Of a stretch of DNA of 64,000 nt, positions 52,001-64,000 are shown one piece after another. Numbering within the stretch: the stretch's first letter is position 1; each line of letters begins with the position of its first letter. The position numbers were made by a program, and so were the translations under genes. The stretch is taken from NCBI RefSeq assembly GCF_003254395.2, contig NC_037645.1, positions 7,687,229 through 7,751,228 on the forward strand, read 5' to 3'. A model generated the notes under the pieces. That model was not told where the DNA came from, searched no databases, and saw only the letters and a program-made list of their open reading frames with translations. Source of the DNA: Apis mellifera (Eukaryota > Arthropoda > Insecta > Hymenoptera > Apidae).

Positions 52001-53558
52001 TTTCATTCTGTGAGCACTATAATGACGCTCTTTGAACTTATGCAATTCTTCATAGAGCTTTTTATCTGTTACATTATCTCGTAAGGTAACCAAATTACCC
52101 CAACAAAATTTTGTTGCAGGATGATTTGATCGTGCAAAACTACTAAATAATTGTTCTTTTCTACAAAAATCGGAAGGTAAAGCCATCTGAAATTCTATTA
52201 TGAAATTAAAACTATTTAATATTATTATTATTTAATAAATATTAAATTAAATTAATTAAATTTCATTATGTTAAAAATTTTCAATATATACCACTTTCTA
52301 CAGCTTCGCGTTCTCTCGTTATGGCATCTTTTTTCATTAAAGGTTTTATAAAAAATTGAGCAAAACGATCAAGTGCAGACAAAAGATATTTTTCTTGTAT
52401 TTCAAAATAGAATGTTGTTAATTCACATTCAGTAGAGGCATTGTCTGATCCACCTCTTTTTTTAATGAATGCATCAAAATCATTTTCCTATAAATTCATA
52501 TAGAAATTAAACAAAAAATTAAAAATTCTAAAAATTTTTTATTTAAAATGATTACCTCAGAATACTTTTCTGATCCCATAAAAACCATATGTTCCAAAAA
52601 ATGTGCTAAACCTGGAATTTCTGGTGGATCACTGAAACTTCCTACACCCACTGATAATCCACATGCTGCCTGTGTAAGAAACATGCGTAGCAGCACACTG
52701 AGAATATTAACATTTTATATATATTACATAAATTAAATATTAAATTATATATTTTAATAAAAAATACCATTTTCTCTTCTCTTTTTAATCGTTTGGAAAA
52801 ACCACAATCTTCTACATCTTTATCACAATCTGATTGATTATCCTCTGTATCACTTTCTGATCCACTTTCTTCTTCATCCTCTTCACTGTTAGTTTCTTCA
52901 TTTTCTTCTTCATTTGTACTTACTGAATCTATTAAACATAGAAAAATATAATAATATTACAGAAGAGTTATTCAATTAATATATAAATAGAAATTTAAAT
53001 TTTTTCTTTTACCTTTTCTATCATTTTGATCATCTGAATGAAAGGAGTGTAAATCAGCAATTAGAAGAGCAGTCAAACCATTTTCTAATTTAATTACTCT
53101 ACACGAAAAAGAAAATTTTAATTTATTAAAATTCAAAAAATATAAAAACAAATTCAATATATTCTATTCATCCAAAATATTTTCTATAAATTCAATATAT
53201 TCTATTCATTTAAAATATTTTCTATTATTCTTTACCTATATTCCTTCTTATCATTCTCCGATTTCACAGGTGTTTCTAAATATGTAACTTTCGTCCGTGA
53301 TTCTTTTGAAACGCATATGGAAGATTCTTGTATCCCATTTTCTGTTTGCATGTCTTCAATAATCGTTGTGTCTGTCTTGAGGTTATGTTCTGTGAAGGGA
53401 TCCGCGTTTTTTGTTGAATTAATCGAGCATTGATTTGATTTTAATTTTTTTTCAGGTGGACTTTGAAGTGATCTTTTGGGCATTATTGTTGTATAAGGTT
53501 TTTTAACCTTACATTGGAGAACCTTTATGAAAAGGTATCTCTGCAAACGCGTTACCAT
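49025..53558 (-). CDS. Nrdc: Nardilysin (M16 metalloprotease)
   Basis: Fourteen exons on the minus strand: 53558-53236, 53098-53013, 52928-52768, 52669-52556, 52487-52292, 52194-51989, 51913-51743, 51665-51322, 51251-50751, 50667-50517, 50440-50307, 50219-49841, 49757-49274, 49179-49025; phases close to 1134 residues (human 1150). The inverted zinc motif HFLEH lies in GLAHFLEHMVFMGSEKY and the downstream acidic ligand region is EREAVESEFQ. The acidic insert that separates nardilysin from insulin-degrading enzyme is present in exon 3 (Glu/Asp/Ser-rich, from about residue 136), just before the catalytic domain. The C-terminal M16 half carries EEPLFNQLRTQEQLGYNVF and EEVDRNWSEI. Nardilysin cleaves N-terminal to Arg in dibasic sites and has non-proteolytic roles in shedding and transcription. 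The last exon (ends in KHTTL) was placed by phase and by similarity to the conserved C-terminus (YITDIQGYK); without it an unspliced frame would stop at 49236. Confidence 0.97.
53153..53229. repeat. Two-copy tandem repeat, period 38, in nardilysin intron 1
   Basis: The unit starting TTCAATATATTCTATTCAT at 53153 is repeated at 53191 with a few substitutions. Confidence 0.8.
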
Positions 53559-56048
53559 ACGTTGTGAAATAGCCTGTTTTTAGTTACCTAATCTCACTGT
53601 CATAAATTTAGTATCTCTTCACCTGTTTATTTTATATTTTTCTTTTATAGTAAAAAATTCCTTGAAACACAAACTTTTTTTGTTAACAAGGAATATCTAT
53701 TTTTTTCTGATTTTTTATTTTTTGTATAAAATATTTTTTTTTTATATTAATTATTTAAAAATCGTTTAAAATTATAAAAATGTTTATATAATTTAATTTT
53801 ATTTTCAATATATTTTTTATAATAATAAATTAATGCAATTTATAAATTGAAAGAAAAAATAAAAAAAAATATATAAAATAATTTTTTGAAGACTTTTTTA
53901 TTGAGCAATTAAATTTAAATTTTAAATTAAAAAATTAAATTTTATATTTCATATTTTGAATTAGCAAGTGTGCAAGAAGTTAAAAAACTTGATATATCAT
54001 ATAATTTAAAATGATAAATCTAATAATTATATTTAATTTGATTAACTGAGTACAAAATAATTAAAATTCATTTTTTTATTTCATATTTCAAGAGCATTAA
54101 GACTCATTTATCATTTTCAATGTTATCAATTCGGCTCAAAATAATAAGATTACGATGTTGGTAATTCAATAATAATAAGTTAATGTTTGGATAATTACTT
54201 GCATATTTTAAAAATATTTTATAAAATTATAAATAGCGAAAATTTGAATATTCGATATAATTTTTAAATAAAATTAAAATTTTTTCTTGTTTCTTCCTTC
54301 ATTGCTAAATCAAGTTTTCATTTTTTTAAATTTCATTTCTTGTGTTAAAATATATATTATATATCAGAATAAATTATTATTTGCTAAATTAGCATTCATC
54401 AATAAGATATATTATAAAGCCGAAAATTTAATATCTATATTTTTTATATTAAAAATTAAAATATATTAGTAGTTTTTTAAAAGAAAAATGAATATTCCAC
54501 ATCTTGTTTGTAATCATATGCCAAGAAAAAGTATAGACAAGACAGTAAAAATAATAAGCGAAACATAGAAATAAGATAATTAACGCCATCTCTAAAGTAT
54601 TGTATTGTTTCATCGTAGATAAAACGAACTATAACAAGAGCAAATAATAAAAAGAGTAGAAATAGAATAAAAATTGACTATCAATGTCATTGTAGAGTGT
54701 TAAAAATTTTTCTAAAAGCATTCGATAGATAAAGATGAGAATCAGATTATATTTTACTTCTGTTTATTACAATAAATTAATATACAAATTAAATATAAGA
54801 ATATTATATCACATTAGATAGAATCATAGATATTATATTATAAAACATATTTATTATATTTAGTCTATATTTTTAAGAGATTTAAAGAGAAGTCTTTGAC
54901 ATTTAAAAAATAACATTGATTCCTCAATTTTTATTCTATCCTATCTTGTCTTTCTTTTATTATTTGTTTTGCTTATTTGTATGTACTTTTATTTAAATTT
55001 ATGAGTTCGGTTTTATCTAATTAATTTTGTCTTCTTTGCTTAATCTATTGATTGAAAATCCTTATAGTCTATATAATCTTGAATAATAAAAATATTCAAT
55101 TCAATGTTCTTATATATTTATATAATATATATACTTTATTTATCTTTTTTTATGTCAATAGGAATCTATTTATAATATATTTTATATATTTATATGTCGG
55201 GAATATATATATTTTATATATAGTTTTTTATATATCGTAAGGGTTTTATATATTTTTATATTTTATTAGATAAAATTTAATACAATAATATCAAAACTTT
55301 TTTGCAAGAATTTCAAAAATTAAGATAAGTTGCTTATTATGTATACAAAAAGTTGTTTAAAACATAATTTTTACAAAATCAATACATATTTGCAATAATT
55401 AATTAAAGAAGAATTAAATCTAAATGAAGAATCCAAAAAAACATTGATATATCGACAAAAAATCGATGTTTTCAAAATATCGATAAATTATTGCTATCTC
55501 ATATAATATAAAAATATATTGCATGCAAGTCTATTTTATACATAGTTTGTGCTGGCATTATACTACATAATTCAAGATATTCTATAAAATTTATTTTTTA
55601 ATTTCTTTATTCAAATATATAATATAGATTATAATAAAATCCGAAATAAATTCAGTAGTAATACATATATATTTCATTAAGTAATAAATAACTTTATTTT
55701 TCTTTATTAAAAAATTGAATAAAAGGTAAATAATAACTTGTATACAAAATAAATTTTTTTCTATATATTTTTTCTATATATATTATTTTCATAAGAGAAT
55801 AATTAAGAATCATATAAATAAATGTTAATCATTGCATAATTTTTTTCTGTTAATTTAACAAGTAAAATTAATGAGATATTTTGTATTTATTTTGCGTTTG
55901 AAATTATTTCATTATAATAAAAATGTCAAAATGTAGATTAATTACATTCAATTAAATTTTTATTATATTTGATAATAAATTAAAATTTTAAGTAATTGTA
56001 TGAAATGAAAAATTTTAGTTTTTTAACCTATAAAATTATTATAGAAAA
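53559..56048. other. Divergent intergenic region between nardilysin and prefoldin 1
   Basis: About 2.5 kb of very AT-rich, low-complexity DNA. A short AACCTTA-type patch and the nardilysin 5' UTR lie at its left edge. No gene, RNA or transposon recognised. Confidence 0.4.
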
Positions 56049-56429
56049 ATGGCAAGAGAACCGGATGAAGAGCTAAGAAAAGCATTCTCACAATTACACG
56101 AAAAAATGATTGATACCACGCAAAAATTGAAGTTAGCAGATTTACAAATTGAAAAATTAAAACGATCAAAACAATTCGCTGAACTAACAATGAAGGAAAT
56201 AACCTCATATCCAGAGAATACTAAAGCATATGAATCAGTTGGCAGGATGTTTCTTTTAGACAATATGGATAGTATAAAAATTGGTCTCAAGAAACGAATG
56301 AAAAATGCTGATGAAAAAGTGAAAAATTTAGAAAATAATAAAACATACTTGCAACAAAACTTAAAAGAATGTGAAAATAACATAAGAGAAATGATACAAC
56401 AGAGACAAAATAAAGATACCTCCGGTTAA
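56049..56429 (+). CDS. Pfdn1: Prefoldin subunit 1
   Basis: A single uninterrupted frame of 126 residues (human 122) with the beta-type prefoldin layout: an N-terminal coiled coil (LRKAFSQLHEKMIDTTQKLK, LADLQIEKLKRSK), the central hairpin region containing YESVGRMFLL, and a C-terminal coiled coil (NADEKVKNLENNKTYLQQNL, KECENNIREM). Two alpha and four beta subunits form the prefoldin jellyfish that hands unfolded actin and tubulin to the TRiC/CCT chaperonin in the cytosol. It is intronless, unlike all other protein genes in this window; conservation of the whole frame argues for a real gene rather than a decayed retrocopy. Confidence 0.97.
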   Translation: MAREPDEELRKAFSQLHEKMIDTTQKLKLADLQIEKLKRSKQFAELTMKEITSYPENTKAYESVGRMFLLDNMDSIKIGLKKRMKNADEKVKNLENNKTYLQQNLKECENNIREMIQQRQNKDTSG

Positions 56430-58303
56430 ATTTTATATGTTTCTATTATCGTTGCTGCCGTATTATTTACGTTAAAAATATTATATTTTTTTTCATCACC
56501 TTATTCACTATATTATTATATTGTTATTTATACATGAAATAATGTTAATTTACAGCGCATTATAATAAAATAATCACAATTTCAAATTTACAATATTTGT
56601 AATTGTTTCATTGTATTTATATTCTAATCTATAATATTTTTTATTTATTATATATTATATATAATCAATAAAATCTTTTATTATAAATTGTAATTGTTTT
56701 CGAAATGTAAAACCTATCAAAAACATTGAGTACAAATCTTGTTTCTAATTATTAATTTATTCCAGCAGAAGTAATACATACAACAAACGATTTTCAATGA
56801 TTTGTCAATTCATTTTTTATTCATTCATTCCCTTACTCTTTTACTCTTTACACACTCATTCAAAATTTTTTAACTATATCCTAAATTATTCTTAGAAACT
56901 TATATGCCAACATAAGGATTTGGCAGATCGATTAGTTAAATTGAAATGCTCTAACACGTCCCAAACCTGGGGTAGAAAAAATGGAACAATATGTTTACTT
57001 AAGATTTTTTAATGTTTTTGTGTTTTATAATTATATTTATAATCATCTCTTTTCTTTTTTCTCTAATATAATGCATGGGATGTGAGACGTGCCTTTCGAC
57101 CTTATTTGTTATGAGAGTGCTATAATATATGTGTATGCGTATAATATATAATGCATCAAAATGTAATTGGACAAGTATATACAAAGTATATTTATTAAAT
57201 GATCACGATATTATCAAATTTCTTCCTAGGTCATTTTTAGTCATTGGTGACTTTTTTCAATAAAATAATCGATCTCTAAAGATTCGAATTACGTATCAGA
57301 ATCGTATCACCATGTGCATTATAATATTTAAGTATCAAACAGACTTTGTGCTTCTGTTTTTTTCGACGTGGTACTTACACAATATTTATTTTAAATTGAA
57401 AGTTTGACAATTAAAGTGCGCATATATGAATAATCTAGATGGGAATCCATGCATTACAATAGCATGTAAAATTGTATACGAAATGAACTTTCCCGAATAT
57501 AATATGAATGTGAATGTCAGTCTTAACTAAAATGATTGCCATTGTTCATTGTTTATGGTACTTTTTATATCAATGATGATATTTAATATATGCAATCTGA
57601 ACTAAAATCCCTGAATTCACAAATACACATATCGAAGGACACGTTTTTGACTAATTAAGTCTTTTTGGCATCCGTTAGTAAAATATTACTGCAAAAAAAA
57701 AAAATTGCGAATAAATTATACTGAACAATAAACCGCATGAATCAATTAGCGCATTTTAAATTTAAATTGCGCAAATCTCTGTAATCTGTACTCGTTTCTT
57801 AAATAAGTTGTTATTTTTGTTTGCATTAAGTAAAATGTACTTATCGTTACAATATAATACACACGCCGGTCAATGAAGAAATATAAATCACTCTTAATTA
57901 GCTTAAGAAAATAATTTATGCCACTTTCTACAAGGACCGTATATGTATAAATACAAAAACATGATAATCTTGATGCTAAACGTCGAATGTACACATAATA
58001 AATACAGAAATAATGTAATTTAGATGTAACATATTACATATGTGTCTGCATATCTATGTCTGTTTTGTTACTTCTTTATCTTAACGTCTCTTTTAATAAA
58101 ATTCAGCTAAAAATCGTAATTTACGAAAAAATAATGCAGCGCACACAATCTTATTAAAACGTAGTGTTAACATGCGCCATTATGAGTTTTCAATTGAGCC
58201 ACTGTTTATCAATCATTTACTATTCAAGCTGGAATATAAATTATTTTTGTAATAATCATTATAAAAATTGAAGTTTTATATTAAAATTTTAGAAATTTAA
58301 AAC
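56430..58303. other. Convergent 3' UTR region of prefoldin 1 and Mi-2
   Basis: AT-rich. AATAAA-type signals follow prefoldin (near 56,565 and 56,665). The more complex sequence at about 56,880-58,200 is probably the Mi-2 3' UTR read on the minus strand. No further gene seen. Confidence 0.45.
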
Positions 58304-61300
58304 TTATTGCATACCTGTGAATCCCTGCGGTGGTTGACCTGGTACTGAGTATTGTGGTCTAAAATTTCCGAAGTTAGCTGCACCAGCAAATGTAGCTGGT
58401 AATTGTCCACCAGAAAAACCTGCTGGAAATTGTTGCGCTAACAATGCTGCTTGACCCGATTGAGAATTATTTCCGCCTGGTGCAGTAGCTGCTAATCGAC
58501 TCAATATAGATCTCTCTGACATTTGAAGTCTTTGCGCAACAGGTGGAATACGAGCTAAAGTAGCTGGTAAACGGCTTACGTCAGATTTCATGTCAGATAA
58601 TAATTCTTCCAATTGATTTAGTACCTATAATAAAATAATATAAAAATGAATTATAAATAAATAAAATAAAAAAATATTCAATAGAGATATTACTTTATGC
58701 AAGACAGCATTGGCTGGTTTATTTCCTGCAAGACTTTCTTTACTAAGATGTTGATGTGATTCTGCAAGGCACTCAACTTCGGCAAATCTTGCATTTAAAC
58801 TCATTGCAGGATGATTAGGATCTTGTGTTAAATTCAGATATGCAGCTCTTCTTAATTGTTCTTCTATCACTAATGCTTGTTCCAACAATTTAAAGCGTCT
58901 AGCTAAAAATTTATTCTTTATTTCTAAGAAGTTACCCTTACCCACATCCATTTTAAATGGTTCATTAATTATTGCGAACCTGTAAAATAATATTAAAATA
59001 GCATATATTTATATTAAGCATAAATTTTCTTATTATAAATTTTTATATTTTACCTGATATCGTTTTGAATATCTTGCCAACGACCATAACCATGTGTAAC
59101 AATACCAGCTAATAACCAATAATCATGTCTTCGATGCCAGATTTCATATTCACGACCAGGAACTGCAGCTTTTTCTTCATTTAACCATAATGTATGCAAT
59201 TCTGTGAAACCTCCATCAGCTATGTTGAACATGAATTTACGTTTAGGTTTTATCGTTTCTGAATCACAATCCTTTATATCTTTTTCTTTATTATCTTTCT
59301 CCTATAATCGAAAATCGAAAATTTTATTAATCTTGTAAAATCTTATTAATTTTTTTAAATAAATTATATTAGCGTAATAGTAAATACTTCTCGTTTTTCA
59401 GTTTCTTCTTCATCATCTTTAACGATAACTACATCTTCTTCAGAATCTTGCTTTGTTTTATTTTCAGTATTTTCAACTTTTTCGTCATGTTTTGTTAATG
59501 ACTTTTCTTCTTTAATATCCAATTTATCCTTTTCTTTATCTATTGTTTCTGATTCTGCATCTTTCTCCTCCTTTTTCACATCATCTTTATCTTTATCTTT
59601 CTCTGTATTATTTTCTTCTTCTTCTTTAGAATCCTTTGATTCTTCTTTCACATCTTTTGTTTCTGTAATCTACAAAATAATTTTTTTTATTGCAAGTTTA
59701 ATTGAAATTTATTTAAATTTTTATAATAATATAATTATATATAATATATAATTATAATAATATATTATATTAATTATATATTATAATTATAATAATTATA
59801 TTAATTACTTCTTTATCCTTTTGTTCTTCTTTGCATTCTTTTATTTCAGAACTATCAGAATTAGATTTATTAGTATCAGTAATTGTAGTTCCAGATATGG
59901 CTGTTGGAGTTGGAGTCGCAGCAGGACTTGGACTAGCAGCATTAGAAGTAGCTGGTGTTGCACTAGTACTACTAGTCCCAGTTGCTCCATCTCCACTACC
60001 ATCTACTTTTACAGGTTCTACTGGCTTTCGTATCATTTCAGGCATCGAATAATATCCATTAATATGTTCAAATTCTTGCACCTATTAAATAATAAAAATG
60101 ATAAAAAAGAAATAAAAAATAAATTGCTAGAGTTTTACCTTTTTTCTTATCAAAGACATTACACCAATTCTTGTTAGAACATGCTGTCTACTGAGACCTT
60201 CTCTTGGAACACCGTCTGCAAACGTTTCGGCATTGTCTGCACCAGGTTCACAGAGATGCCGCATAAAAAGAGAAACATATGCTTTGAAGTTTTTTTCCGA
60301 TTTGCCTCTTAAATCTCGCACCAACCTGAAATGCGATAATATACTTTAACAGTACTTTAAATTTTCTGAATGCGAATTATATCTCGAACGAATAACTAAC
60401 CATTGAGAATTAAATGCGTCTTGTGGTGGCATACCGTAACGCATAATCGCATTAAGAAATGCTTTTCTCTGCCTAGCATTGAAACCCAATACCTGAATTA
60501 AGCAATCATATTTTTTCTATATTAATTTTTAAATATAAAAAAAAAATGTAAGAAAAAAAGAAAGAAAGAAAAAAAACATACTTCAATATTTCCATTAACT
60601 CTAGCAAGTAATGGAGGTAGAGGTCGATCTTTTTCGTCTCTCCTTTCTAATCTTCTTCTACTTCTTCGAGATAATAAATCTCCATCACCCTTTTCATCAA
60701 AATCGTCATCTTCTTTATCATCATCACTAGGAGCACTGAAATCACTGTTATAATCGGAGAGATTCTCCTGCCAAGGTTGGTCGTCTCTTGTACTTTGGTC
60801 TCCAGTTACTCCTCCATCATTATAATTTACTTGTTTACGTATTCGTTTACCTAAAAATAATTAAATATATTAATTGTAATTATATATAATTTATGTAATA
60901 ATATACATTTATATAATAATTAACCTTTTCCAAGTGTTCTGGCTATATCTTCCTGTTGTTGTTCGTAATGATGTCTTAATAATTTGATCCAGTATGCTGG
61001 ATCAGTATTTTCAGCTTCTTGTTTGATAATTTCAGTATCAGCTTCTTCTTCTGTTTCGCCTTCTTTTGTTACATATGATGCTACTTTGAATGAACTTAAA
61101 TATTCATTGGCCCAATTTTCTTTCTGCTCAATACCTTCCTTGCTTCTATCTAATAATTCAGCCACAGCTTTATCATCATAATGAATAGCTTCATCTTCTT
61201 TACCTTCTTCCTCTTTAAATAATTCCTCAGTACCTAATATAAAAGAGAATTATAGATTTTTATATTCAAATTCTATTTTTTTGTTATATTTAAATATTAT

Positions 61301-63945
61301 AATAAAATTTACCAAATCGTAAAATGTCATCAAGTTCTTGTTTACTGAAGTTAGCACCTTTTCCGCCCATGCCAGGTCTTACGACTAAATGCGTTAACAT
61401 CATTTTACGTTTTGCCACTTGTGTAACTCGTTCCTCGACAGAATTACGAGTTACGAATCTATAAATCATGACTTTGTTAGCTTGGCCAATTCTATGAGCT
61501 CTACTAAATGCTTGAATATCGTTATGAGGATTCCAATCAGAATCATAAATGATTACAGTGTCAGCGGTAGCCAAGTTTATACCCAAACCACCAGCACGAG
61601 TAGAAAGAAGAAACACAAATTGTTGTGCACCTATCAAAAAAAACTTATTAATTTTCTTTCTGTAATAGATAATGAAACTATTTACATACCAGGTGCATTA
61701 AATCTATCAATAGCTTCTTGTCGTTGAGCACCAGTAATATTACCATCTATTCTTTCATATTTATAGCCTTCTCCTTCTAAATAATCTTCGAGAATATCTA
61801 ACATTTTTGTCATTTGAGAAAAGATTAATACTCTATGTCCGTCATCTCTTAATTTCTTTAACATTTTACTCAATAGAACGAGTTTTCCTGCTGCTTTAAT
61901 TAATGCAGATGTTTCATAACTTCCATTTGGTGCGGTTGGTGCTTCTTGAGATGCAGCTGGGAATAAGTAAGGATGATTGCAACATTTTTTTAAATCCATC
62001 ATAATATTCAATAACGATACTTGTTGGCCTCCTCCTTTAGGATTTAATGCCTCGAAATTTCTCGTTAATATATATTTATAATATTTCTTTTGCATAGGAG
62101 ATAATTCGACGCGGACAATGAATTCCGATTTACTTGGCATATTCTATAAATAAAAAAAGAAATTAATATAAATAATATATAAAATCTTTATAAGAATATA
62201 TAATAAATACCTTCAGCACATCAGCCTTTAATCTTCTTAACATATGTGGTCCAAGTAATTCATGTAATTTCTTTACTTGTTCTTCTTTCGAAATATCAGC
62301 GAATTCATTTTGAAACGCAGCTAAGTCATTAAATTTATCACGACATAGAAAATTCAATAAATGAAACAATTCTTCCAAATTGTTTTGTAAAGGAGTTCCA
62401 GTTAATAATAATTTATATGCAATATTGTAAGATGCTAATAATCTAAAAAACTTTGATTGGTTAGATTTAAGCCTATGTGCTTCGTCTACTACTAACACGG
62501 CCCAATCTATTGATCCTAAACATGCAGAATCAATTGAAATCAGTTCATAACTTGTAAGGAGTACATTAAATTTAATTTGATTCGATCGAATCTTTGATGC
62601 TCGACCTCCACGAACAGCACCCTCTTCAAATGATAATTCATTCTCTCGAATTACAATACGACTATCTTTGTCACCTAAAATTAATATAAAATGTTATAAA
62701 ATTTTATTAAACAATAAGAACATTAATGAAATTATTATTAATTATTGATTAAATTCATTTGCATATATTTACCAACATAAGTAACACAATAAAAATCAGG
62801 TGCCCAAGTTTCAAATTCACGTTCCCAATTAATAATAGTTGATAGGGGAACAGATACCAAGAATGGTCCTTTACAATGTCCTTCTTTGTACAAAGAATAG
62901 AGAAATGTAATAGTTTGAATAGTTTTTCCCAGTCCCATTTCATCTGCTAAAATAGTGTCTATGCCTTGGCCCCATGAATATCTTAACCAATTTAAACCCT
63001 ATGAAATTATGAAATTAAAAAATAAATAATTGGCGTAAATATTGTGATAAAGATATATACTTCTAGCTGATAAGGATGTAATTGCATTCCAGTCTGATCT
63101 AAATATTCTGGCTGCCGTTCGTATTTTTTCTTGAGATCTGTAGTAGGTTTATCAGGTGGAGGAGTATATCTTTTAGGCGTTCTTTCTTCATCATCAATAA
63201 GTTCACGAGTCTTCGATTTCTTGCCTTTACCTGAATATAATAAAAAATATAATTACTTTACAGTTCATAACATTTGATTACAAAAAGAAAAAATGAATTA
63301 ACCGACTCTTCTCACCCTTCTTGCCCTTGCGTGAAGAACTACCATCACAACAATTTGCTGCTCTGAGATCCAAATAATATTCAATAGCCTGTTTTAATCC
63401 AGGAATATCTTCATGCTCATCTTCCCACGTTGCCTGATCATATCCTAATTCTCTCCATTTAACAAGATATGTCGCTCTACCATCTCTTGAAAGTCTATGA
63501 TTGATTACTCTATGTACTACAAGCCATTCTGGACGAACTCCATAACGATAAAATCGTTCTTCTAAATTGTATTCATCTCTATTAGTAGCACCGTCCTGTT
63601 CTTTCAGTCGTTTTACACGAGAATCACTTTCATCCAATGGTTCTTCCAATTTCGGTGGTTCATCCATATCATATTTTCGTGAATAATTTCTAATAATAAT
63701 AAAATTAAAAAAAAATATGAATAAGAAAAATTAAATCTATTGTGTAAATACACACCTAAACATAAGAGGATGGAAAACATCAAGCTGTAATTCTGTAATC
63801 CAATCACAATGCCAATAGGACATATCTGCCCATTTCACAAAGAATTCACGCATTCTACGTTGTTTGGGAGTAGCTTTACTCGTTGAAGGTTCTTCAGAAG
63901 GTGTTTCTGGACAATCTTTCCATCTCCATGTTAAGATCTTCGCAA
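58304..63945 (-). CDS. Mi-2: Mi-2 / CHD4 chromatin-remodelling ATPase (5' part outside window)
   Basis: Sixteen exons are visible on the minus strand: 63945-63756, 63689-63316, 63230-63061, 62998-62773, 62674-62211, 62143-61690, 61630-61313, 61233-60925, 60850-60582, 60492-60401, 60325-60139, 60081-59809, 59669-59388, 59301-59054, 58979-58694 and 58624-58304, all in phase, about 1486 residues. In order: two chromodomains (EFFVKWADMSYWHCDWI; YLVKWRELGYDQATWEDE), the SNF2 ATPase with Walker A DEMGLGKTIQT, DEAH box VVDEAHRLKSNQSKFF, GTPLQNNLEELFHLLNFL, the helicase C lobe (RVLIFSQMTKMLDILEDYLE; SRAHRIGQANKVMIYRF), the CHD4-type DUF1087/1086 segments, an acidic Lys/Glu linker, and the CHDCT2 tail (NIADGGFTELHTLWLNEEK). 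Mi-2 is the nucleosome-remodelling motor of NuRD and dMec. The PHD fingers and N-terminus lie beyond 64,000. The DNA from 63946 to 64000 is intron. Confidence 0.98.
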
Positions 63946-64000
63946 CTATTATAGAAATTATATTAACATAAGAAATTAAATATTAATTAAATATATATAA

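Noticed and set aside
63303..63310. Alternative donor GTTAAT at the end of the second visible Mi-2 exon
   Set aside because: Joining it to the next exon creates an immediate stop, whereas GTGAGA after 63316 restores the conserved frame.
1..64000. Transposable elements, viral remnants or CRISPR arrays
   Set aside because: No transposase, reverse transcriptase, long terminal repeats, terminal inverted repeats with target duplications, or regularly spaced repeats were recognisable; only simple repeats and short duplications were seen.

Overview
This is a piece of a nuclear genome from an insect, most likely a bee (Apis or a close relative). The DNA is very AT-rich outside exons, the genes have many short GT-AG introns, and the encoded proteins are conserved animal proteins (Mi-2, GRP94, nardilysin, FAM120, prefoldin 1) together with an insect-type 27 kDa hemolymph glycoprotein. 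There are no bacterial operons, phages, CRISPR arrays or recognisable complete transposons. I built the gene models by hand from splice signals, reading-frame phase across introns and family conservation; wherever an exon chain is given, the phases close exactly.

Layout. 1-9,960 (minus): an unrecognised, largely disordered Ser/Asp/Asn-rich protein, cut off by the window start, with a large 5' intron and a GC-rich promoter/first exon near 9.4-10.0 kb. 10,422-12,063 (minus): a stand-alone HAT-repeat protein equal to only the C-terminal part of RRP5/PDCD11. 12,484-13,246 (minus): NDUFAF3, head-to-head with an F-box protein gene at 13,601-16,276 (plus). 17,239-20,079 (minus): IFRD1. 21,294-23,790 (minus): a 27 kDa hemolymph glycoprotein-like secreted protein with an unusual hydrophobic tail. 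24,458-27,299: four tRNA genes on the plus strand (Asp, Asp, Gly, Gly). 28,782-30,376 (minus): calcyphosin-like EF-hand protein with a 12-nt microexon. 32,710-35,439 (plus): GRP94/Gp93 with an ER-stress element in its promoter. 37,348-41,583 (plus): FAM120 (constitutive coactivator of PPAR-gamma-like), followed by about 7 kb of A-rich probable 3' UTR/intergenic DNA. 49,025-53,558 (minus): nardilysin. 56,049-56,429 (plus): prefoldin subunit 1, intronless. 58,304-64,000+ (minus): the C-terminal three quarters of the chromatin remodeller Mi-2 (CHD3/4), 5' end beyond the window.

The genes are mostly housekeeping: chromatin (Mi-2), ribosome biogenesis (RRP5 tail), complex I assembly (NDUFAF3), protein folding (GRP94, prefoldin), proteolysis/ubiquitin (nardilysin, F-box) and RNA/transcription control (FAM120, IFRD1). 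I see no gene cluster that looks like a new system. The observations most worth checking are the apparently split RRP5, the microexon and alternative start of the calcyphosin-like gene, the possible membrane anchor on the hemolymph-protein paralogue, the perfect ERSE upstream of GRP94, and the unidentified repeat-rich protein at the left edge.
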